A stretch of 39,266 nucleotides of DNA, taken from the NCBI RefSeq assembly GCF_007992175.1, contig NZ_BJZT01000047.1, forward strand, positions 1 through 39,266, read 5' to 3'. The DNA is from Methylobacterium haplocladii. Lineage in GTDB: Bacteria > Pseudomonadota > Alphaproteobacteria > Rhizobiales > Beijerinckiaceae. The notes below the pieces were generated by a model that saw only the letters and a program-made list of their open reading frames with translations, was not told the DNA's origin and did not search any database. The translations under genes and the position numbers were made by a program. Every line of letters begins with the position of its first letter. Position 1 is the stretch's first letter. This document shows positions 34,348-39,266 of this stretch, one piece after another.

Positions 34348-35268
34348 TCACGGGATGCGCATGTCGCGCAGCACCCGGTCCTGGAAATCCTTCACCGGAC
34401 CGGCATGGACCAGCTCCATATCGCCGAGCACCGTGTCCATGGTCAGCGAAGCGGCGCGCAGATGCTGCGCGATCTGCAGCACGCGGTCGATCGAGTCGGC
34501 TGCGTGGAAGGCACGGCCTTCGGCGGTTGCGTCGTCCGGAAGAACGGCGCGGGCGCTGCGTACGGTCTCGCGCAGGGACGGCTCCAATTCGTTCAGCGAA
34601 CGCTCGGAGCAGCGCGCGACGATCGGCCAGAGATGGTCGCCGAGCAGCATCTCGCCGGTGAACCCGGCATCCGGCATCAGCGCGTTGTGGAAGTGGTGCG
34701 CCATGGCCGCAAGGAAGACCACGGTGGGGTCGGCCCGGTAGAACGGACTCAGCACGACGCCGTATACCGCCACGATCAGGCAATGCTCGGCGTGGTTCTC
34801 CGGCGGTTCCAATAGGATGCGCGGCTTGCCGGGGCAGGTGACGCCGGCCCGCGGCTGTTGCGCCTGCGCTGCGACGAAGTCGGGCAGGGGGCCGGCCGGG
34901 AGGGCCTCCTGCGACGGGCGCAGGAAAGCGCGCAGGCGATCACGGAGAACCGGATCGACCTGCTCGGTGACGGCATCGAAGCCTGCGACGAGCACGGCCG
35001 AGGCCTGCTCGTCGTCCAGGCCGGCGGCCACCAGGAATGCGGCGTCGATGTCGCAGAGCCGGGTCGCGGCCAACGCGCTGGCGGTCACCTGAAGCGCTAC
35101 CGTTTCCGGTGCGGCTCCGCCCGTGAGCGCTCCCCAGCCCTGCGCAAAAAGCCGCTCGGCGATCGACCCGGCACGTCCGGCGGAGCGGACGCGCTTGAGA
35201 TCGCCGAGTTCGACGAGAAGATCGCGCAGAGGAAGGGGCGCGGCGGCTGCCGTGCCCTGGGTCGGCAT
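34348..35268 (-). CDS. Divergent HD-superfamily-like protein of unknown function
   Basis: 306 aa. The N-terminal ~150 residues are helical without known motifs. The C-terminal half has an HD-like pattern: His162 (AEHC), AHHFHN (His191, His192, His194) where HD is expected, LLGDHLWPI (Asp211, His212), and FHAADSIDRV (His255, Asp258, Asp261). The second position of the HD pair thus appears to be His. HD enzymes are metal-dependent phosphohydrolases, and a role in dephosphorylating inositol phosphate from the preceding gene is conceivable. It could instead be an oxygenase-like or non-catalytic HD fold. The ATG at 35268 overlaps the upstream stop (TGATG). Confidence 0.6.
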   Translation of the reverse strand: MPTQGTAAAAPLPLRDLLVELGDLKRVRSAGRAGSIAERLFAQGWGALTGGAAPETVALQVTASALAATRLCDIDAAFLVAAGLDDEQASAVLVAGFDAVTEQVDPVLRDRLRAFLRPSQEALPAGPLPDFVAAQAQQPRAGVTCPGKPRILLEPPENHAEHCLIVAVYGVVLSPFYRADPTVVFLAAMAHHFHNALMPDAGFTGEMLLGDHLWPIVARCSERSLNELEPSLRETVRSARAVLPDDATAEGRAFHAADSIDRVLQIAQHLRAASLTMDTVLGDMELVHAGPVKDFQDRVLRDMRIP

Positions 35269-36458
35269 CAGTTTGCGCCGAGCCAATCGAGCAGCATCTT
35301 CTGCTGCTTGCCGAAATCGTGCTCCGGGCCGGCGCCGTTCTTGACCATCGGCGCCTTGAAGAAGCTCGAAAGCTGCTCCTGCGCACCACCATCCCCCCGT
35401 TGCTTGGCGAGGTCGAGCACGCGCGCGATCTCGATCACGAGGGGAGCCGCCAGAATGGAATCCTTGCAGAGGAAGTTGACCTTGATCTGCATGCGCTGGC
35501 CCATGAAGCCGGTGACGTCGATGTTGTCCCAGGCTTCCTTGTCGTCGCCGCGCGGCCGGTAATAGTGGATGTGCACGAGGTGGTCCTCGACGGGGTAGCC
35601 GAGAATCGAGTCGAGCACGGTGCCCTTGGTATTGATCTTCGACTGCAGGGAGGACGGATCGTTCAGGGCGAGGCCGTCGCGATTGCCGAGGATGTTCGTC
35701 GAGAACCAGCCGTCGACGTGAAGTGCGCGGGCCTTGAAGGCGGGCGCCAGCACGGTCTTCATCATAGTCTGGCCGGTCTTGCCGTCCTTGCCGGCGACGG
35801 GCACGCCCATCTCCTTGGCGAGGTTCAGCAGTGCCGGAATGTCGGCAGCGACGCTCGGCGTGAAGTTTCCGTAAGGCACGCCGCTCTTGATCGCCGCATA
35901 GGCGTAGAGCATTGCCGGGGAAATCGACTCGTCGTCGGTGTCGAGGCCCTTCTCGAAGGCCTCCGTCGAATTCAGCACGGCCGCGGTCAGGTCGGGCCAG
36001 CGCTCGGTCGAGGCGAGGTTGATGACCACGACCTCGTCGAGGTTGCTTTCCTGGCGGAAGCGCTTGAGGTCGTTGGCGATGATCGAGACCGTCTCGCGAT
36101 GGTCCTTGGCGACGATGCGGTTGCCGCCCTCGATGTTCTTGCAGAACTTGGCGCTGCCGACGGCCGGCCAGGGTGTGATGCCCTTAAGCACCTGGGCACC
36201 GTTCTCGATGTCCTGCTGGGTCAGCACGCCGTGACCCGTTGCGGCCGAGGCGAGGTCGTCGCTGTTGAGATCCCAGCCGCCGAAGACCAGATCCTTGTAA
36301 TCCGTCATTCCCTGCACGGAGACCCCGGCAAGAGGCAGACCGTCGAGCCGGTTCGATCCTGTCTTGATCATCTCGATGCCGGCGATGGCGGTGGTGGCAA
36401 CGGCGCCGCCCATGCCAACGAACGCGACGCCGACGCGGCGACCGGTCTGCATGCTCAT
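35268..36458 (-). CDS. ino1: Inositol-3-phosphate synthase (MIPS)
   Basis: 396 aa, the short bacterial type. The N-terminal NAD-binding motif is GVAFVGMGGAVATTAI. The MIPS core has VAGKDGKTGQTMMKTVLAP (equivalent of the SGQTK motif), STNILGNRDGLAL and NFLCKDSILAAPLVIE. It converts glucose 6-phosphate to 1L-myo-inositol 1-phosphate, with transient NAD reduction. It is the first gene of the nine-gene block. The ATG at 36458 or the one at 36452 is plausible; the in-frame region upstream (from 36584) is not conserved-looking. Inositol phosphate made here likely feeds the downstream glycosyltransferase and oxidoreductase. MIPS is uncommon in free-living alphaproteobacteria (general knowledge). Confidence 0.92.
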   Translation of the reverse strand: MSMQTGRRVGVAFVGMGGAVATTAIAGIEMIKTGSNRLDGLPLAGVSVQGMTDYKDLVFGGWDLNSDDLASAATGHGVLTQQDIENGAQVLKGITPWPAVGSAKFCKNIEGGNRIVAKDHRETVSIIANDLKRFRQESNLDEVVVINLASTERWPDLTAAVLNSTEAFEKGLDTDDESISPAMLYAYAAIKSGVPYGNFTPSVAADIPALLNLAKEMGVPVAGKDGKTGQTMMKTVLAPAFKARALHVDGWFSTNILGNRDGLALNDPSSLQSKINTKGTVLDSILGYPVEDHLVHIHYYRPRGDDKEAWDNIDVTGFMGQRMQIKVNFLCKDSILAAPLVIEIARVLDLAKQRGDGGAQEQLSSFFKAPMVKNGAGPEHDFGKQQKMLLDWLGAN

Positions 36459-36536
36459 CGGGGAAGTACTTTCTGTCTGTCTGAAGAACGCGGGACTCGA
36501 ATGGCGTCGCGCGGTGGCCCTATCTCGGCCCGTATC

Positions 36537-36561
36537 AACTGGGTCGCGGAGGGTCCGTTCC
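36537..36561 (-). promoter_or_regulatory. Possible EcfG-type (general stress response) promoter before the inositol block
   Basis: On the minus strand GGAAC (36561-36557), 16 bp and AGTT (36540-36537) resemble the alphaproteobacterial EcfG consensus GGAAC-N16-17-CGTT, with one mismatch in the -10 element. It would give a ~70-nt leader to the ATG at 36458. A short degenerate match like this can occur by chance. Confidence 0.35.
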
Positions 36562-36618
36562 AAGGCGGATGTGCCATGTTTCAAATGAATGGAAGCTGAC
36601 GGACCGCCGCACCACTCG

Positions 36619-36634
36619 TTAATGATTAGTAAAC
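36619..36634. promoter_or_regulatory. Degenerate CtrA-like box
   Basis: TTAATGATTAGTAAAC reads TTAA-N7-TAAAC, one base from the CtrA consensus TTAA-N7-TTAAC. It lies 9 bp before a perfect match in the same divergent intergenic region. Confidence 0.45.
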
Positions 36635-36642
36635 AAAGGGGC

Positions 36643-36658
36643 TTAACGCCGCATTAAC
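36643..36658. promoter_or_regulatory. Consensus CtrA binding box
   Basis: TTAACGCCGCATTAAC is an exact TTAA-N7-TTAAC, the binding consensus of the cell-cycle regulator CtrA in alphaproteobacteria. It sits 115 bp upstream of the lytic transglycosylase ATG and 185 bp upstream of the inositol synthase gene. The whole 36459-36772 gap (314 bp) holds no gene and is locally AT-richer than its surroundings. Confidence 0.6.
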
Positions 36659-36772
36659 GCCGCCACGATCGGATCATGGGCCGGTCCCATTGTCGTCACA
36701 CCTGACGGCGACACCCCGGGCACTTGATCGAAGCCGCGCCGAGAACGCCGCGGCACGAAAAAAGGAAGTTTG

Positions 36773-37888
36773 ATGGGGGTTTTCCCGGAGCCGGCGCTCT
36801 GCGCCGACGACGTGAGCCGACTCGTGCCTATGGGGTCGGACGATGTCAACGACACCAAGCCGGCAAAGCCGCACGCGTTTTCGCGATCCACGTCCCTGCG
36901 TAAGGTGAAGCGTGGGTTTTTCGCGGGCCTGATCGCCGGTCTCGCCCTCGGCGTCGCCCTCCCGGCGGCCCTGGCCAACGACCGGATCGAGAGCTCCATC
37001 GCCGCGCAGCTTGGCAATGGCGACCGACCCGCCGAATGGGGCGGCGAGACCTTGAGGAGCCAAGAGCCGCTGACGCAGGCGATGCTCGACAACCACCCCG
37101 GGACCCCGCCCGACCCTAAGCTCGATGCCGACGTGCTGCGCTTCGGGGAGATGAGCGTGCCACGTCCACTCGCCGCGACGATCGTGCGCGCGTCGGAGGC
37201 GACCGGAGTCGACCCGGTCTACATGATGGCGCTGGCCGACAAGGAATCGAGCTTCGATACCGACGTGAAGTCCTCGGCGTCCTCGGCGCAGGGCCTCTTT
37301 CAGTTCGTGACCGCGACCTGGTTCGAAATGATCCGCGACTACGGCGCCCGGCACGGCCTGACGGCCGAGGCTTCGGCGGTGAAGGGCCGCGGCGGCGGCA
37401 TCGGCATCGCCGACGGGGCCATGCGCAAGCGCGTGCTGGACCTTCGCAACGACCCGTTCGTCTCCGGCCTGATGGCGGGCGAGCTGATCAAACGCGACCG
37501 TGCCCGGATCGAGAGCCGCATCGGCCGTGAGCTCAAGACGACCGAGCTCTACATCGCCCATTTTCTCGGCACCGCGAGCGCCGGCAAGTTTCTTTCGCTG
37601 AGCGCCGACGATCCGGATCGCAGCGCGCAAAAGGTCTTCGGCCGCGCCGCGCGCGCGAATCGCAGCATCTTCACGCAGAAAGACGGTGACAAGCGCCGCA
37701 GCCTCACCGTGGCCGAGGTCCACGAGCGCCTCGACGGCATGATCGACCGGCGCATCAGCCAGTACCAGGCTATCGCGGCCATGATCGCTGAGGAATCGGA
37801 GCACGGCGCCGAACATCCGGTGCTCGATGCGCGCCTCCGCCTGAAGGACGACGTCGTCCTCCCGCTGGTCGCTCCGACGATCCAGTGA
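36773..37888 (+). CDS. Membrane-anchored or secreted lytic transglycosylase-domain protein
   Basis: 371 aa. A ~45-residue basic N-terminus precedes a hydrophobic segment (49-68, GFFAGLIAGLALGVALPAAL) that ends in an ALAND-like cleavage site. An SLT-type domain follows: ALADKESSFDTDVKSSASSA with catalytic Glu158, then AQGLFQFVTATWFEMI. Such enzymes cleave peptidoglycan to 1,6-anhydro-MurNAc products. The C-terminal ~180 residues resemble the rest of the alphaproteobacterial family and include a Lys/Arg-rich part. The ATG at 36773 has AAGGAAG 4 nt upstream. An upstream CtrA box suggests cell-cycle control. A shared bidirectional terminator follows. Confidence 0.85.
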   Translation: MGVFPEPALCADDVSRLVPMGSDDVNDTKPAKPHAFSRSTSLRKVKRGFFAGLIAGLALGVALPAALANDRIESSIAAQLGNGDRPAEWGGETLRSQEPLTQAMLDNHPGTPPDPKLDADVLRFGEMSVPRPLAATIVRASEATGVDPVYMMALADKESSFDTDVKSSASSAQGLFQFVTATWFEMIRDYGARHGLTAEASAVKGRGGGIGIADGAMRKRVLDLRNDPFVSGLMAGELIKRDRARIESRIGRELKTTELYIAHFLGTASAGKFLSLSADDPDRSAQKVFGRAARANRSIFTQKDGDKRRSLTVAEVHERLDGMIDRRISQYQAIAAMIAEESEHGAEHPVLDARLRLKDDVVLPLVAPTIQ

Positions 37889-37918
37889 GCGGCGGGGCAG
37901 CACCGTTAATGAAAAAAG

Positions 37919-37949
37919 GGCCGCGATCCTATGCGTTCGGATCGCGGCC
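37919..37949. terminator. Bidirectional intrinsic terminator between the lytic transglycosylase gene and asd
   Basis: GGCCGCGATCC (37919-37929) and GGATCGCGGCC (37939-37949) form a perfect 11-bp stem with a 9-nt loop. On the plus strand it is followed by G and TTTT (37951-37954); on the minus strand the A-run at 37912-37917 gives a T-run. It serves both convergent genes. Confidence 0.85.
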
Positions 37950-37988
37950 GTTTTCGATTCGATGTTCCGGTGACGAAACGCCGGCCGG

Positions 37989-39023
37989 TCAGGCCGCCTG
38001 CTTCTGCCGGTTGAGGAGCTTGCGGTTGATCAGGACCTCAGCGATCTGAACAGTGTTCAGGGCCGCGCCCTTGCGCAGGTTGTCCGAGACGCACCAGAAG
38101 GCGAGGCCGTTCTCGACGGTGGCGTCCTCGCGGATACGCGAGACGTAGGTCGCGTCCTCGCCGGCCGCCTCGTGCGGGGTCATGTAGCCGCCGGCCTCGC
38201 GCTTATCGACCACGAGAATGCCCGGCGCGGCGCGCAGGATCTCGGTGGCCTCCGCGACGGAGAGCGGCCGCTCGAACTCGACGTTCACGGATTCGGCGTG
38301 GCCGACGAAGACCGGTACCCGCACGGCGGTGGCCGTCAGCTTGATCTTCGGGTCGAGCATCTTCTTCGTCTCGGCCATCATCTTCCACTCTTCCTTCGTG
38401 TAGCCGTCCTCCATGAACACATCGATGTGCGGGATGACGTTGAAAGCGATGCGCTTGGGGAACTTGGCCATGGTCATCTGGCCGGCCGTGAAGACCGAAC
38501 GGGTCTGTTGAAACAGCTCGTCCATGGCTTCCTTGCCGGCGCCGGAGACCGACTGGTAGGTCGAGACCACCACGCGCTTGACGGTGGCCGCATCGTGCAG
38601 CGGCTTCAGCGCGACGACGAGCTGCGCGGTCGAGCAATTCGGGTTGGCGATGATGTTGCGCTTGGTGAAGCCCACGATCGCATCGGCATTCACCTCGGGC
38701 ACGATCAGCGGCACGTCCGAATCGTAGCGGAACGCCGACGAGTTATCGATGACGACGCAGCCTTGCTCGCCGATGCGGGGGCTCCACTCCTTCGAGATTT
38801 CGCCGCCGGCCGACATCAGGCAGATGTCGGTGTCGGAGAAGTCGTGGGTGTCGAGCGCTTTGACCTTGAGCACCTTGTCGCCGAAGGAGACCTCCTGGCC
38901 CACGCTGCGGCGCGAGGCCAGTGCGACGACCTCGTCGGCCGGGAAGGCACGCTCGGCCAGGATGTCGAGCATCTCGCGGCCCACATTGCCCGTGGCTCCG
39001 ACGACGGCGACCTTGTAACCCAT
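37989..39023 (-). CDS. asd: Aspartate-semialdehyde dehydrogenase
   Basis: 344 aa. The NADP-binding motif is VAVVGATGNVGREML at the N-terminus, and the catalytic Cys130 is in IANPNCSTAQLV. The substrate/dimer region includes YQSVSGAGKEAMDEL and AFNVIPHID. It reduces aspartyl-4-phosphate to aspartate semialdehyde, feeding lysine/diaminopimelate, threonine and methionine synthesis. The ATG at 39023 has GGAG 8 nt upstream; an in-frame start at 39071 would add 16 residues with no family match. No other amino-acid gene is visible next to it within the window. Confidence 0.95.
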   Translation of the reverse strand: MGYKVAVVGATGNVGREMLDILAERAFPADEVVALASRRSVGQEVSFGDKVLKVKALDTHDFSDTDICLMSAGGEISKEWSPRIGEQGCVVIDNSSAFRYDSDVPLIVPEVNADAIVGFTKRNIIANPNCSTAQLVVALKPLHDAATVKRVVVSTYQSVSGAGKEAMDELFQQTRSVFTAGQMTMAKFPKRIAFNVIPHIDVFMEDGYTKEEWKMMAETKKMLDPKIKLTATAVRVPVFVGHAESVNVEFERPLSVAEATEILRAAPGILVVDKREAGGYMTPHEAAGEDATYVSRIREDATVENGLAFWCVSDNLRKGAALNTVQIAEVLINRKLLNRQKQAA

Positions 39024-39203
39024 CTCGAACACTCCGCTGCGCGGCCTCAAGCTCGCGGCCGCATGCGCCAATACGGAAAAGCCCGCCCCGAACGCGACGA
39101 GGCTGGCTTTTCGACGGGCGGAGCAAGGCGCGCACGCACTCCGCCTGTCAAGGCGGTGGCATGCATGTCCGCTGCCCGGACTTGATCGAAACCGGCCGAG
39201 CCT

Positions 39204-39266
39204 CTAAGCGGGCGGCGCCTTGCGCCCGGTCTTGTTCCAGGCGCGCCCGCTCAGGATTGATTGGAC
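39204..39266 (-). CDS. Possible C-terminal fragment of a gene entering from the right edge
   Basis: Read on the minus strand from the window edge, 20 codons end in a TAG at 39206-39204, giving VQSILSGRAWNKTGRKAPPA. The basic, Pro-containing end looks like a plausible protein tail. The piece is too short to identify, and it could be an accidental open frame. The 180 bp between it and asd (39024-39203) shows nothing I can name. Confidence 0.3.
   Translation of the reverse strand, partial: VQSILSGRAWNKTGRKAPPA

Noticed and set aside
26533..36458. Reading the block as a mycothiol pathway
   Set aside because: GT4, PIG-L and MIPS fit, but no MshC ligase or MshD acetyltransferase is present, and mycothiol is an actinobacterial thiol.
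26533..36458. Reading the block as the hopanoid cyclitol-ether pathway
   Set aside because: That pathway uses HpnI, HpnJ (radical SAM) and HpnK; none is recognisable here, and MIPS and YcaO are not part of it.

Overview
The window is a GC-rich, gene-dense chromosomal segment from an alphaproteobacterium, most likely Hyphomicrobiales and probably Methylobacterium/Methylorubrum. This is inferred from the base composition, the alphaproteobacterial rimP-nusA-ylxR-infB-rbfA-truB order, a short TrmO, CtrA-type TTAA-N7-TTAAC boxes and dispersed palindromic intergenic repeats of Rhizobiales type. No tRNA, rRNA, CRISPR array, transposase or prophage gene was seen.

Layout. (1) 1-5972: a divergently transcribed TetR regulator and a tandem adaptor-adaptor-RND pump operon, with a palindromic operator between them. 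(2) 5979-7186 (minus): trmO and an SGNH hydrolase, overlapping by 4 bp. (3) 7316-8809: AMP nucleosidase (amn). (4) 8806-11280 (minus): a PBP1A-type peptidoglycan synthase with an unexpected C-terminal nuclease-fold (SNase-like) domain. (5) 11490-19556: a terminator-bearing leader and the translation/transcription operon rimP-nusA-ylxR-infB-rbfA-truB. (6) 19713-23985 (minus): an M20 amidohydrolase, then a copper-resistance pair copA-cueR. The CueR-type promoter of copA lies across the stop codon of the next gene. (7) 23971-26351 (minus): a PhoR-like histidine kinase and a UPF0104/LPG-synthase-like membrane protein. (8) 26533-36458 (minus): a nine-gene block. (9) 36773-37888: a membrane-anchored lytic transglycosylase. 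A bidirectional terminator separates it from asd (aspartate-semialdehyde dehydrogenase) at 37989-39023 (minus).

The most interesting part is region 8. In transcription order it encodes inositol-3-phosphate synthase, a divergent HD-like protein, a SAM methyltransferase with a Trm112-like N-terminus, a Gfo/Idh/MocA oxidoreductase, a YcaO-fold ATP-dependent enzyme, a xylose-isomerase-like TIM barrel protein, a GT4 glycosyltransferase, a PIG-L/LmbE deacetylase and a uracil-DNA-glycosylase family protein. Most junctions overlap by 1-17 bp. GT4 + PIG-L + inositol-phosphate synthase resembles the first steps of mycothiol synthesis (MshA/MshB), but the cysteine ligase and acetyltransferase are absent. 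A YcaO, an oxidoreductase, an isomerase-like protein and a methyltransferase are present instead. I infer an undescribed pathway to a modified inositol-containing glycoside or pseudodisaccharide. The product is unknown. Possible EcfG-like and CtrA-like sites lie upstream of the first gene.
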